Below, one piece after another: positions 12,278-24,106 of a stretch of 64,000 bases of DNA; the first letter of the stretch is position 1, and every line of letters begins with the position of its first letter. Under the pieces are notes generated by a model, which made no database searches, had not been told where the DNA came from, and saw nothing but the letters and a program-made list of their open reading frames with translations. The position numbers were made by a program, and so were the translations under genes. Source of the DNA: Rhabditoides inermis (lineage: Eukaryota; Nematoda; Chromadorea; Rhabditida; Rhabditidae); the NCBI GenBank assembly GCA_963966185.1, contig CAWZYM010000309.1:62001-126000 (forward strand). The letters run 5' to 3'.

Positions 12278-12451
12278 TTCGTGGGTGGTCCTCACTTCCC
12301 CTTTCAGAACTACTGCCCTGGCACCTGCATGAACTTCCGCTACACCTACAACACCTTATACGACTGTCGCTGTCTGGTGATTCGAAGGAAGAGGTCCGCT
12401 CTCTCAAAGGACCACGTCTCCCATTCTCCACCCCCGTTCCTCCTCTACTAA
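11753..12451 (+). CDS. Small secreted cysteine-containing protein, unknown
   Basis: Four exons (start 11753, stop TAA 12449-12451) give about 120 residues. The N-terminus MYSFLLLFLSLLSLVTAQ is a clear signal peptide. The mature chain begins with an aromatic, Gly/Pro-rich stretch (GPWFPGHYYG) and then has six Cys in two clusters: HVCGFNPFTRKCMDP and NYCPGTCMNFRY...DCRCLV. A basic KRSALSK tail with an RRKR site could be processed. It could be a cuticle-associated or antimicrobial-type secreted peptide, but no family is recognised. One intron (12048-12138) is a TC tract and the next (12230-12275) a GA tract. Confidence 0.75.
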
Positions 12452-12700
12452 ATATACCTAGAAACACGTGCAATGTACAAAAAATCGTTTATAAAGGCTT
12501 TGATGGTATACTTGTACAGTATATGGGAGCGTTTCTCTCGCATAGCACAGTGACATATTTACAAACATAACGAACCTTTGGGTGTGAAAGAAGATGAAAA
12601 TAAATAGGGAATAAGTTATATCACACCGGGTGTGGCGACTGTTCTCTCACTCTCACATATGCAAATATCACATCAGTCAATATTCCCGAAATCCCCGCCG

Positions 12701-12787
12701 TCACTCGAATATCTTGTGGTAGTCGACGATCAACTTGTAGCAGAAGTTGTTCAGGTTGTTCAGCTGCGAGATCGGCACCTGAAGAGA

Positions 12788-12826
<39 letters not shown>

Positions 12827-13002
12827 CCACATGTCTTCTATATTCCCTTATCCAACTCCTCCCCCCCCCCTCCCACCTGCTGATCCGTGGGCCATGTGAG
12901 GTTCGGGCCGAACACCACCGACAGATTGTTCGCGTTCATCAGATTCACCTTCGAGTGCTCCGCCACCTGAACACACACATAGACCACCCACGAAGATCTC
13001 TC

Positions 13003-13033
<31 letters not shown>

Positions 13034-15765
13034 CCCCTATCTCACCTTTGTCAAGAAGAGCACTACCGTCTTGAGCAGTGTGAGGTTCGCCCTGGGGAGG
13101 AGTCGAACAAAATCCCGCACTGCCGCCGTCTTCTCCGACTTCGGAACGTCTGTAAAACGATCGATAAATCGATAAATCGATAATCGATCAATTCAAATCA
13201 CCTGCGATCTGCGCCAATCGGGGATACAGAGCGTTTGTCGTGACTGGCTCGCCAAGAGACCTGCAACAAGTACAACAATAAATCAATGTGCTTCAATGAT
13301 TCTCCAGAGCAGGTGGGCATAAAAGAGAGGGGATCACCCACGAAGCCCCGTGCGTACCTGAGGAACGTCTTGAGGAGGACGCTGGCGTGTATGCATGCCA
13401 TGTACGGGTTCCCCTCGTACTCCGCGTCGTGCTCGAAATCCACGTACTCGCCTGCAACACACAGCCAATCTATACCCGTCTAGACATGTTACAGAGATTT
13501 AATTATTCCAACTAGAAATGGCTCAACACAATGTCATGATCGTAAGAATTAAGAATACGTGAAACTTGAATACATGCAACATCGGTCATCGACAAGAATC
13601 CCTCCCAAGTAACCAGTGAGGCGGCGGGAAGTACCCTCATGTGGAAGCAGCTATGGCGCGAGGAGATACTAACTGGCATGGAAGCAAAGGAAACCCCGGA
13701 GCTCTTCACGTCCAGAATGGTACTCTAATGTTCCAGGAATGATTATCGATCAAGTATCGTCTTCCCACCACTAACCTCGTCAGCCTACCTGTCTTTCCCC
13801 GGCGTTAGCCTATGCATCCAGTATCTTAGGCACTACTGTATGGTTCATATCATTATGATTGTCTTGTCATATTCAGATATCACGATTCCGGATAAACGAT
13901 TGATTGATTGATTGATTAATGCAACATGACTATTGCTTCGTTCTCATGTTTCGAATGTTAAGACAGACCCTCGGCTAACAGAATTCTAGAGCGTGAACAA
14001 ATACACTACAATATAAAACTGAGGCAGCAAGGAACTCTTTGACTGACCCATGTTGATCCTCTCCTGGAGTCTCTTAATAGATCCGACATTGGCAGACTTG
14101 CGGAAGATGCCCTCTATCTCCAAGGCATACTGCTCCAGAAACTCGATCAGCTGAGAGACGATCGGCGGCACCAGGCAGTCCGGGTTGTGCGACAGGATAC
14201 TGAACACAAAAATCTCTCTCTCTCTCTCTCTTTCTCTTTCTCTCTCTCTCTCTCTTTCTCTTTCTCTCTCTCTCTCTCTTTCTCTTTCTCTCTCTCTCAG
14301 TAAAACAGGAGTAAGTGACTCACAATTCGAGTGGCACATCGAACTGCTGTGTGGGTCGGGGCGGGGACTTGGGTCTGGCCACTCCTCCTCCTCCTGCCTG
14401 GTCTGCTCCCCGCACAGAGTCGTCGTGTTGCCGGATCGGATCGGGCAGGTTCAGACTGCAACACACAATGTATACGTTTCAGCGCACTCTCTCTTCACAC
14501 CATGCACGTGTGGTTGTCAATGCGAACTCGTTGAAACTTGTAGTCACAGTTGTAATCATTTCAGCTAGTTATAATGACAATGCGTAGATGTGAAACAAGA
14601 CAATACACACGTTACAACCAATTTTAAAAAAAGACCCACCGGTTGACGGCGAGAGCGGTCTCGAGATCGGACACGCATCCCACGTGGTGGAGCTTATCCT
14701 CGAACTTGGAGGAGAGGAGAGGACGGAACAAACCTGTAATTTGCATATTATTACCACCTTTCTCTCTCTCTCTCTCTCTCTCTCTGTTCGTCCATTCACG
14801 CGCCTCTCTCTCTCACCTCCTCTCTGTTTGCTTCCGTTCAAACACCACTAGAGTGGACATTGAAACCCCCTTCCATTCTTTCGACCTCGCACACAAAAAA
14901 GACACTCGCTATGCGCACGATTTGCGATAAAATACGATATAATGGGCATAATCAATCGATAAAGAAATACTCACCCCATAGTATGCGGATGAAGCGCGTG
15001 GGATGGACGACGTAGAGCGCCTTCAGATTCTTTTTATACCTGAAACAATCGATAATCAATCAATAAAACACATTTTGTGTGGCACCTTCTGTCGAGCACC
15101 TTGTAGACCTGTATGAGCCAGCTGATTGGGGGTTTGTTGTTGCTGCGCAGACCGTAGTGGAAGTAGACGATAGTGTAGTCCTGATCCACCACCTAGACAA
15201 TCAATCAATTCAAATCGACAAATCAATCAATCAATAACTCACCTTGTCGAGTGTGGCTTGGAGGAAGCGGAGCAGCTTGGCGTGATCGAGTTGCTTGTTG
15301 GAGGGGAGGCGGTACGCGTAGATCACGACGATCGGACTGGAAGATGAGTGAGTGTGGAATGAGCAAGTGATCCTCACCGTCCGACCCTGTCGCCGTCAGC
15401 GATCACCTCCACGATATCCAGGTTGGCGATGAGACTGAAACATATAGTACACTGTATCAATTACTGGTAGTGGAAGAAGTACATCTACGTACGTACGAAA
15501 CAATTCTAACCTAAAGTCCTCGGCGAACGGGTCGTCCTGAGCAGTGCCAAACTCGTGCTCAAAGTCCTCCCTCTCGAGGAAGGAACGATGCGGAGGGACC
15601 GGGGGAGGGTGGTCAATCGAGTCCAGGTCCACTGCAACCAGGTAAACAAGGTAAACAACAAATAAACAAGTATTCACGGTCAATGTCTCCGGGTGAGAGG
15701 AGATCATCGTCGGCGAATGCGTCTTCCTGCTCCACAAAGTCGTCCATCGAGTATTCTACAGCCAT
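12701..15765 (-). CDS. p50RhoGAP-like GTPase-activating protein (BCH/CRAL-TRIO plus RhoGAP)
   Basis: About twelve exons on the minus strand, start 15765 ([13 protein letters not shown]), stop 12701-12703. An acidic N-terminus and a Pro-rich linker ([11 protein letters not shown]) precede a BCH/CRAL-TRIO-like domain (segments [29 protein letters not shown] and [20 protein letters not shown]), which in this family binds lipid or small GTPases. A Pro-containing linker ([14 protein letters not shown]) leads to a RhoGAP domain. Its arginine finger lies in [14 protein letters not shown], and a later conserved block is [13 protein letters not shown]. This order matches ARHGAP1/p50RhoGAP and nematode rga-1-type proteins, which stimulate Rho/Cdc42 GTP hydrolysis. 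A long intron (about 13452-14048) carries a probable LINE tail; another (14215-14298) is a TC tract. Confidence 0.9.
13500..13920 (+). mobile_element. Possible LINE 3'-end fragment in a RhoGAP intron
   Basis: The largest RhoGAP intron contains a stretch with a short open frame (about 13600-13725) followed by non-coding sequence that ends in (GATT)n at 13900-13917. A terminal short-period microsatellite is typical of CR1/RTE-type LINE 3' ends. No RT motif survives in the fragment. Confidence 0.3.
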
Positions 15766-16215
15766 TTCGATGAGAATATGCCGCCGACAACGCGCATAAT
15801 ATTACACACACTGCGAGGTATCTATCATCGCTATGAGATAACGAGGCGAGGCGTCGAGATAAGAAGAGACATTTCGAGAGAGAGACGAAGCACTTTGGCA
15901 GATTGAAGTACGAGCGAGGAGAACCACAAACAACAACAAACGCGCGAAGCAAGCGCGCGGTGAATGATGGATGGCGTGAAGGACGTTGGTGAATAATGTA
16001 ATTGTTGTCCGTAGCGGACTCTTGGTGTGTCAATCGATATAACAACGAACAACCAAATCAAAATCGCAGATCTGCCGATGCAATAAGCGTGAAAATCGCG
16101 CCGTGAATGCCGATCATCTGGTTTCAGCGGTGACGTCAGCGTGCGTTGTGCGGGATCGTGCAACACTACACGCTGCACAAAACCGCACTATAGCTGAAAT
16201 TGGGCGGTTTTCTTT

Positions 16216-17077
16216 GGCATCCTGGAAAATTCATCACTTCATCACTTCATCACTTCATCACATGTGATGAAGTGATGAAGTGATGAAGTGATGAAGTGAT
16301 GAAGTGATGAAGTGATGAAGTGATGAAGTGATGAAGTGATGAAGTGATGAAGTTTCAATTTTCGTTTTTTAACAAACTTTTTTAATTTGTAAAAAGTAAT
16401 ATGTAATTTGTTTTTTTTATAAACTTTCAATCGGCAACGGCAACAGATGTCTGTTTGTTCGCTTACTCATAAACTACATCATAAAGACCAGAAGTACAAG
16501 ACCAAGATGAAGAGAATCCATACTTGAAAACTTGTAGGATGCAAATGATGATGTGCTACTATAGAATGCTACAACAAGATCGTTTTGTACCAACTGCGCC
16601 CTTGCCATACCAACGAAAGATGACGACGTATTGACGACGTCAGGTTACGTTGGTGGATAAGGGTTTCTTGTGTCCGGCGCGTAATTATTCCAACAAATAG
16701 GATTTCTCTCTCTACGACAACGCTAGTGTCAGTGCGTCCCTCAACACGGATGAGGATGAGGAACATGAAATAGGAAGAAGAAACTTCCCAGGAACATCGT
16801 CCTCTTCCTCTTTTATGTAAATTGACAATAATATCTTCCTCTTCTGCCATGTCCTTTTTCACGTCGTTATGGTTATCGCTATAGAGAAAAGCTCAAACTA
16901 GTTGAAAAAGATTAAAAGTTTACAAAAAAAAACAAGTTACAAAGTACTTTTTACAAACTAAAAAAAAAAGAAAATTGAAACTTCATCACTTCATCACTTC
17001 ATCACTTCATCACTTCATCACATGTGATGAAGTGATGAAGTGATGAAGTGATGAAGTGATGAATTTTCCAGGACACC
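16216..17077. mobile_element. MITE copy 1 with 10-bp CACTTCATCA arrays in its inverted repeats
   Basis: It starts GGCATCCTGGAAAATTCATC and ends with the near-complement (GATGAATTTTCCAGGACACC). Each end then runs into tandem CACTTCATCA units meeting an ACATGT palindrome centre, and the inner edges AACTTTCAATTTTC-like are again inverted. The interior has no coding capacity. TTTCTTT precedes the element (16209-16215) and the same 7 bp follows copy 2 (18102-18108). A 7-8-bp duplication would suit hAT-type mobilisation, which is inference. Confidence 0.7.
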
Positions 17078-17089
17078 TTTTTTCTTTGG

Positions 17090-18101
17090 GGCATCCTGGA
17101 AAATTCATCACTTCATCACTTCATCACTTCATCACATGTGATGAAGTGATGAAGTGATGAAGTGATGAAGTGATGAAGTGATGAAGTGATGAAGTGATGA
17201 AGTGATGAAGTGATGAAGTGATGAAGTTTCAATTTTCGTTTTTTAACAAACTTTTTTAATTTGTAAAAAGTAATATGTAATTTGTTTTTTTATAAACTTT
17301 CAATCGGCAACGGCAACAGATGTCTGTTTGTTCGCTTACTCATAAACTACATCATAAAGACCAGAAGTACAAGACCAAGATGAAGAGAATCCATACTTGA
17401 AAGCTTGTAGGATGCAAATGATGATGTGCTACTGTAGAATGCTACAACAAGATCGTTTTGTACCAACTGCGCCCTTGCCATACCAACGAGAGATGACGAC
17501 GTATTGACGACGTCAGGTTACGTTGGTGGATAAGGGTTTGCTTGTGTCCGGCGCGTAATTATTCCAACAAATAGGTTCTCTCTCTACGACAACGCTAGTG
17601 TCAGTGCGTCCCTCAAACACGGATGAGGATGAGGAACATGAAATAGGACGAAGAAACTTCCTAGCTTCCCAGAAACATCGTCTTCTTCCTCTTTTATGTA
17701 AATTGACAAGATATCTTTCGCTTCTGCCATGTCGCTTTTCACGTCGTTATGGTTATCGCTATAGAGAAAAGCTCAAACTAGTAAAAAAACGATTAAAAGT
17801 TTACAAACAACAAGTTACAAAGTACTTTTTACAAATTAAAAAAAAATTGAAACTTCATTACTTCATCACTTCATCACTTCATCACTTCATCACTTCATCA
17901 CTTCATCACTTCATCACTTCATCACTTCATCACTTCATCACTTCATCACTTCATCACTTCATCACTTCATCACTTCATCACTTCATCACTTCATCACTTC
18001 ATCACTTCATCACTTCATCACTTCATCACTTCATCACTTCATCACTTCATCACATGTGATGAAGTGATGAAATGATGAAGTGATGAATTTTCCAGGACAC
18101 C
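17090..18101. mobile_element. MITE copy 2, direct repeat of copy 1 with expanded right array
   Basis: It is a near-identical direct copy of 16216-17077 placed about 12 bp downstream. Its right-hand CACTTCATCA array has grown to about 200 bp (17853-18055). Open frames across the array are only translations of the 10-bp repeat. The 7-bp TTTCTTT at 18102-18108 matches the left flank of copy 1. Confidence 0.7.
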
Positions 18102-18670
18102 TTTCTTTGAGTTCACCTCACATGACGTCTACCTAATAAATCTCGGGTTGGATGAAGGAAATTAAAGCCTATGAAGCCAAAAATAATTAATAGTTCAACT
18201 GAATCATTTGTGTCAAATGTGGTCCGTTCAATCATGTGTGAACCTACACTGGCTCCCAATCTTCCTATAAACCCACATGTACCCAGTCACGTGTGTGCCC
18301 GTTGTCTGCCGTTATGGGAGAGTGTATGCAGAGGTATGTGAGAAGAGGTGATGAATGGAGGAGAGGGGAGACAGCGATGGCGCACTCGTCTGCAGCGCTC
18401 GTGGTGCGCCTACTTCTTTTTCGCGCCGCGCGTGCAGCTGTGTCTCTATTTTTCCCTTGCTAATCGGGATTTCTCTCCGTCTTCGGTGCGACTCGGTCGT
18501 TCGTCACCGTCGGAATCACTCAGACCCAGGTGGCCGGGTCATCTATAGTTTCCAGAAATAGGCCACCTCAACTGGTGAGTGGTCTCGGACTGTAGCTGAT
18601 CCAACGAGGGCCACAACGCTTCGTTTAGTGGGTGTTCGAAGCAAAAACCCACCCGGAACGGTAGGTATGA

Positions 18671-19634
18671 ATGAAGGGTGGCGATAAGGCCGCGGGCTTT
18701 GACCCGACAACGATCGATGCTGCCGACCACTCTTTGCAGCCCGCCGCCGCCGAATCAGCTGTTCCGAGCAGGAAGAGGAAGGCCGACGGATCGCCCCGCG
18801 CTCCCACTCCCGAGCTGCTGGACGAGTCCGTGCTGTCGTTCGCAGAGGAGATCAACGAGTCGATCGATGACATCCACTCCAGGTACATCTCCCTGTCTGC
18901 CGATGTTTCCTCTCTTGCCACTCGTATCAATGATATGTCTCTGTCTCTGTCTGCCGTCCAGTCCAAACTGTCCGAGTGTATCTCTCGCCTGGAGATGCTC
19001 TCCCAGCCGCCATCACCAAGCTCATCGACGAGAAGGAGCGTCTCCGCTCAGTCGTCATCGCCAACCTGCCAGAGCTGTTCGACGACAGTGCCATCGCCGC
19101 GCCAAGGACACGTTCGACGCTGTTCTAGACATCCTCAACTACCTCGGAATCGAGGCGATCCTCTGCAACGTCTACAGGATAGGCGCCTTCTCCTGCCTTG
19201 ACAAGACCCCCCGCCTCGTCAAGGTGGTCATGCCGTACACCAAAGCCGCCGAGCTCATTGTCAGCCGCTCCCGCTGGCTCCGCGACTACCGCCCTACTGT
19301 GTTCATCCGCCCCTCGCTCACCAAGGAGCAGCGCAAGGAGGACTACCTGCTCCGCAAGGAGCGAGACGCCAGGAGGGCTCTCGGAGAGAGAGTCGTCATC
19401 CAAAACGGAGAGATAGTGCAGCTGGAGGGCACGCAGGCGAGGATCAGCCGGGATACCCGGACCGGAGGCGGGCGAGACACGCGGCGCCAGGACACCTCCC
19501 TCTGGGCGGATACCACGGCCCGTGACACTCAGCCCCGCCCCACCGTGGACGCTCGCACCTCGACCCCTGTTCCCGCTCGCCCGGAGGCCTGCCCAAACTG
19601 CGCGCCCAGCCCGGTCCAGCCGATGCAGCACTAG
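18671..19634 (+). pseudogene. LINE A ORF1 (nucleic-acid-binding coiled-coil protein), frameshifted
   Basis: The frame starting at 18671 (MKGGDKAAGFD) gives a basic and then coiled-coil region (ESIDDIHSRYISLSADVSS) up to about 19020. The conserved C-terminal half continues in another frame: RLVKVVMPYTKAAELIVSRS and VFIRPSLTKEQRKEDYLLRK, typical of nematode LINE ORF1 proteins. It stops at 19632-19634. The change of frame around 19010-19090 means ORF1 is broken in this copy. Confidence 0.75.
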
Positions 19635-19785
19635 AGCACCCGCTCAGCCAACCACTTCACTCACTGCCGACCAACCATCGCCGCCGCCACTCACTCGCCG
19701 CCGCCGCCGCCACTACACACTCATCCCATCTCTGCTCTCTACTTCAATTGTTGGTCGGTAGTCAACAAGACTACTGAACTCGCGA

Positions 19786-20853
19786 ATGTCGACTACTGAA
19801 CTCGCGAATGCCAAATCCCCTCTCGTCGCCACCACCGTCCTCTCGCTGTACGTGCCTGCCGCATTCGAGATACTTGTCGCAGACGTTCACCTGGGAGGTT
19901 CGTCTCTTCGAGTATGTGTTGTATACCGCTCTCCTTCCTGCAACGCCGCCAATGGAGCTGATCTCGTTTCCATTCTCGGAGACCACCTCACTACCACCGA
20001 CTCTGACATCATCGTCGTTGGAGACATCAACCTGCCGGATATACAGTGGCCCTCACCGCCTACAACTACGCCGACTAGTCAGTTGTGGCTCGATTTGACG
20101 ACCCAATTCGACCTGGTGCAGCACATCGACCGTCCAACACACCGTCATGGAGGCACCCTCGACCTACTGTACAGTACCCACTGCGTCCCATCATGGTCAC
20201 TGAAGTCCCCGCTCGGAAAATCTGACCACTTTGCTGCCATCCCTCGCATCACGTTGCCAACTACTTGGAGGCGTGATTTCGAGGCCGCAGACTACACCCG
20301 GATCGCCTCGCAGCTGGCTGCACTTCCATGGAGTTCTCTCTTCCTCACTCTCCCCACCGCCGACGACATGTACAACTACTTTGCCGAGACGCTTCACCAG
20401 ATGATTGATCGTCACGTGCCGATGAAGCGCTGCTCACCGAACGGCATCCGAGTTCCCGCCTACCTCGTCTCCATCACCGAGCAGAGAAAGCGACTATTCC
20501 AGGAGTGGCTCTCTCACCTATCCGATACCCGGAAACTCAAGTTCGAGGAGTGCGACCGCAAGAGCAAGCTGCTGCTCAACAAGTATAAGAAGTCGATCGA
20601 GCGTGCCATCGCTAGAAGTGGAGACCGCAACCGTTTCTTCCGCCGAACAGTCGACTCAGCTCCCAGCCCACGGCCACTATACTCCGCGACTCTGAGGGAA
20701 AGCTCGTCGTCAAGGATTCTGCAAAGGCGTCTCTCCTCGCGTCCGCCTTTCAATCAGTCTTCACCGTCGACGATGGCTGTGCTCCGCCTTTCCCGTCCCA
20801 GCACACCTCTTCCACCATGCCCTATTTCGCTCCTCACGTCATTTGTCGTCTGA
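19786..20853 (+). pseudogene. LINE A ORF2: N-truncated APE endonuclease and linker to RT
   Basis: The frame carries VVGDINLPDIQW (catalytic Asp and Asn of the APE-type nuclease) and KSDHFAAI (the SDH catalytic motif). The N-terminal part of the nuclease (first Asn and the metal-binding Glu) is missing, and a short direct duplication (GACTACTGAACTCGCGAATG) sits at the break near 19770-19810. After about 20650 frames shift repeatedly. RT palm pieces such as FDFAKAFDRVCHAKLLLKL-type residues remain near 21250-21310 in another frame. This copy cannot move by itself. Confidence 0.75.
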
Positions 20854-21380
20854 TGGAAGGATGGTCAACTTCTTATGCACTCATTCCGGACAGGATACCT
20901 GTTTCTGAAGACGGTTGCTGTAGCTGTTGCTGAACCACTCGCAATGATCTACAACACTAGCATTTGCACAGGCATCGTACCTTCTCTCTGGAAGATGTCG
21001 TGACTGCTATTCCGAAGGAGAAGGGAGCAACAGACCCGCTAGTATCGCCCCATCTCCAGTACCTCGTTCGCATGTCGGATTTTCGAGAAGATTCTGAAGG
21101 ACCACCTGGAACGTCACATATCTGCCCGCGCGATTCTTCTGCCGGAGCAGTTTGGTTTTGTATCGCGGAAGTCGACCGAACTGCAGATGATAGAATGCCT
21201 CGATCATTGAACGGACGCAGTCGACAAGTAGCTCACCTGTGACGTCATCTACTTCGACTTTGCCAAGGCGTTTGACAGAGTCTGCCACGCCAAGCTGCTT
21301 CTCAAGCTCTCTGCCTTGGGATTCAGTGAGGCAACAGTGCAGTGGATCCGCAACTACTGATCCTGTCCTAACACGTTACT

Positions 21381-21580
21381 GGAAAATCCAGTTTCCAACT
21401 GGAAAATCCAGTTTTCCAGTGGAAAAGTGGATTTTCCAGTTGGAAAATCCATTTTTCCATTGGAAAACTGGATTTTCCAGTTGGAAACTGGATTTTCCAA
21501 CTGCAAACTGGATTTTCCAACTGGAAAATCCAGTTTTCCACAAACCATTTCCACTTTTTCAATGGATTTTCCAATACGTC
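21381..21580. repeat. Left tip array of TGGAAAATCCA-type palindromes
   Basis: About twenty overlapping copies of (T)GGAAAATCCA and variants alternate between strands, so the array can fold on itself many times. The mirror copy is at 28458-28657. Candidate transposase-binding or subterminal repeat region. Confidence 0.85.
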
Positions 21581-21796
21581 CTTTCAGTCCCGAAAAGAAG
21601 ATGGTTAAAACTAGAAAGCACAAAGTGTCGCGGAAGAGCGGAGTCGTTCCAAATTATTCTTTTTAGAGTTGTTTTCGTAATATGTTGTTGTTGTTGTTGA
21701 TTATGATGTTATTGTTGTTTTTGAATTATTATTGAGAATGTTTATTTTAATAGTGATTTTTATGTATTGCTTTTTATGTTTACCCTTGCTTTCAGG

Positions 21797-21830
21797 CGAG
21801 TGTCACGGTCGCTGCCGGCTGTGACACTCG
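21797..21830. repeat. Perfect hairpin in the left arm (mirror at 28208-28241)
   Basis: CGAGTGTCAC at 21797-21806 pairs with GTGACACTCG at 21821-21830 around a 14-base GC-rich centre. It lies directly after a TTTCAG acceptor-like site (21795), so it would be the first bases of a leader exon. Confidence 0.7.
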
Positions 21831-21908
21831 TCTCGCACAAGGACTTCTCCAAGTTCTTCGCCTACTCATCGCCTACTCATCTCCAATCCACTGACTACTC
21901 TGTGTGGT

Positions 21909-22979
21909 GAGTGATGGTTAATTGTATGCATTATCGATTGGTTCGCACCCGTTAGCACATGCGGGCCGTGTACATGTTCTGTACCAACTTTACTTTTTCG
22001 TTAATATTTTATCTAATGTGTTTCAGAGTCTCTCGGAGTCGCCAGCCAGCAGCACAAGGACTTCTCCAAGTTCTTCGCCCACTCATCGCCACCTACCATT
22101 CACTGACTACTCTGGGTGGTGAGTGATGGTTAATTGTATGCATTATCGATTGGTTCGCACCAGTTAGCACATGCGGGCCGTGTACATGTTCTGTACCAAC
22201 TTTACTTTTTCGTTAATATTTTATCTAATGTGTTTCAGAGTCTCTCGGAGTCGCCAGCCAGCAGCACAAGGACTTCTCCAAGTTCTTCGCCCACTCATCG
22301 CCACCTACCATTCACTGACTACTCTGGGTGGTGAGTGATGGTTAATTGTATGCATTATCGATTGGTTCGCACCAGTTAGCACATGCGGGCCGTGTACATG
22401 TTCTGTACCAACTTTACTTTTTCGTTAATATTTTATCTAATGTGTTTCAGAGTCTCTCGGAGTCGCCAGCCAGCAGCACAAGGACTTCTCCAAGTTCTTC
22501 GCCCACTCATCGCCACCTACCATTCACTGACTACTCTGGGTGGTGAGTGATGGTTAATTGTATGCATTATCGATTGGTTCGCACCAGTTAGCACATGCGG
22601 GCCGTGTACATGTTCTGTACCAACTTTACTTTTTCGTTAATATTTTATCTAATGTGTTTCAGAGTCTCTCGGAGTCGCCAGCCAGCAGCACAAGGACTTC
22701 TCCAAGTTCTTCGCCCACTCGTCGCCCCCCACCGTCCTGTGTGGTGAGTGATGGTTAATTGTATGCATTATCGATTGGTTCGCACCAGTTAGCACATGCG
22801 GGCCGTGTACATGTTCTGTACCAACTTTACTTTTTCGTTAATATTTTATCTAATGTGTTTCAGAGTCTCTCGGAGTCGCCAGCCAGCAGCACAAGGACTT
22901 CTCCAAGTTCTTCGCCCACTCATCGCCCCCCACCGTCCTGTGTGGTGAGTGATGGTTAATTGTATGCATTATCGATTGG
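21909..22979 (+). repeat. Left arm tandem array: units of 212, 212, 212, 201, 201 bp
   Basis: Each unit begins with GTGAGTGATGG (splice-donor-like), runs about 120 bp to TTTCAG, then has an exon-like block starting AGTCTCTCGGAGTCGCCAGC. The exon-like block is 92 bp in 212-bp units and 81 bp in 201-bp units; the difference lies at its 3' end. Copies are nearly identical. A 66-codon open frame starting in the intron-like part recurs in every unit, but it runs through the splice signals, so I do not call it coding. Confidence 0.9.
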
Positions 22980-23009
22980 TGTACAACAGGCTCGACGGGC
23001 TCATCAAGA

Positions 23010-24106
23010 ATGCCACTGACGAAATTGGACATAGCTGTTGTCAAGAAGCTTCTCAATGACAAGAAGAGAACTGACATGATCTTGAGGGATGATGATCGTG
23101 TCCGATATGAGAATTTTCTTTCTACAACTATCAGCCTGCACGCGGATTGCAAAAAAGAGGTAATTATTTTTATATAGGTGGTTGTTACGGAAAACGTTTT
23201 TAGTTGGACCGCGATGAGAAGATGATCAAGAATCGTCTCCTCTGGACTCATCTGTTCGAGAATGGCGGTTGCGACGATGCTCCCCCCGATAAATTGGACA
23301 GGAGTGCATGGACAAGTGCATACAGATCGTTTTCTCGTTCCATACTCTATCCTATCAAAGACTACATCCTCGTATGTTTCATTTCCACTTTTCACGCAAC
23401 ACAGCGTTTGTAGCTGATAAGTAGAAAGCACATACCGGTTGAAATTCGCTTATAGGATCGGCGCCTCTCCGTTCGGCTCAAGGAAAGGATGGACATCAAC
23501 ATTCGGCCATGGGAGGAGAAGTTCAACGCTGTGAGTTTTTTTTAATCGTTAATTTCAAATTATCATTATTTGCAGGACAAAAAGAAGAATGACGTGGAGA
23601 AAGAGGGTAGTCTGGAAGTGCAGACGGAGCGAGAAATGGAGGAAAAGCAGGATACGGAGACGCCAAAAGAGAAGGAGCAGGAGAACGAGAAGGAAGTGAT
23701 GAGTGCTGTTCCCGTGGCGGGGTCTGCAGATGACACTCTCCCACACGACGCACACCCAATGTGTTCTTCTATGCCAGACAGACTGGGTTCGTCGCGCGCA
23801 CGTGATTCGATGTCGCCCGGAACTTCATCCTCGCCCGAACGAAATGTGGTTCGTTCTGTCGACGTAGTGCCTGTCAGTAGGCGCGCTCATCCGGAGCTAG
23901 CCAGAAATGTGGATCTCTATGGCGTCGAAGGTGAGTTCACATATTCATTTGTCTTGGTTGATGACGTGAGTTGTTTAGCCATTGCCAAGAGAGTCGACTT
24001 GTTCTACCGTCGAGTCAAGTCTTATAAGATTGCGACCGAGATGAACCTGGAATGTCCGCAAGAAGTGATGGACGGGATTGTGCCCTTGAAGAAAAAGAAA
24101 AGATGA
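23010..24106 (+). CDS. Transposon-encoded accessory protein, basic and Lys/Glu-rich
   Basis: Exons about 23010-23158, 23204-23369, 23458-23530 and 23576 onwards, with a possible further intron at 23931-23979. They give a protein starting MPLTKLDIAVVKKLLNDKKR. The N-terminal 140 residues are helical and charged (RLLWTHLFENGGCDDAP and RLSVRLKERMDINIRPWEEK). A low-complexity Glu/Lys region follows and the protein ends in a basic LKKKKR tail, a likely nuclear signal. Harbinger elements normally carry a second, Myb/SANT-type DNA-binding protein that brings the transposase to the nucleus and the ends. This ORF holds that genomic position, but I cannot point to a clear Trp-spaced SANT repeat. The leader exon begins after GTGTACAACAG at 22991, just inside the left arm. 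Confidence 0.75.

Larger units (their letters stand above)
18348..21358 (+). mobile_element. LINE A, 5' part (two-ORF non-LTR retrotransposon)
   Basis: It includes a probable GC-rich 5' leader (from about 18348), ORF1 and the first half of ORF2. It stops abruptly at the ACT (21356-21358) where a DNA transposon is inserted; the reading frame resumes at 28680. It is of CR1-like nematode type judged from ORF1 and the APE-type endonuclease. Confidence 0.85.

Noticed and set aside
13500..13920. Separate host gene inside the RhoGAP intron
   Set aside because: Only a short frame remains and the stretch ends in a GATT microsatellite, which fits a LINE tail better.
17850..18060. Open frame of LHHFITSS repeats
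   Set aside because: It is the translation of the 10-bp CACTTCATCA array of a MITE.
16226..18060. Regular short repeats that might suggest a CRISPR-like array
   Set aside because: The repeats are contiguous decamers with no spacers, in a eukaryotic genome, and form part of inverted transposon ends.
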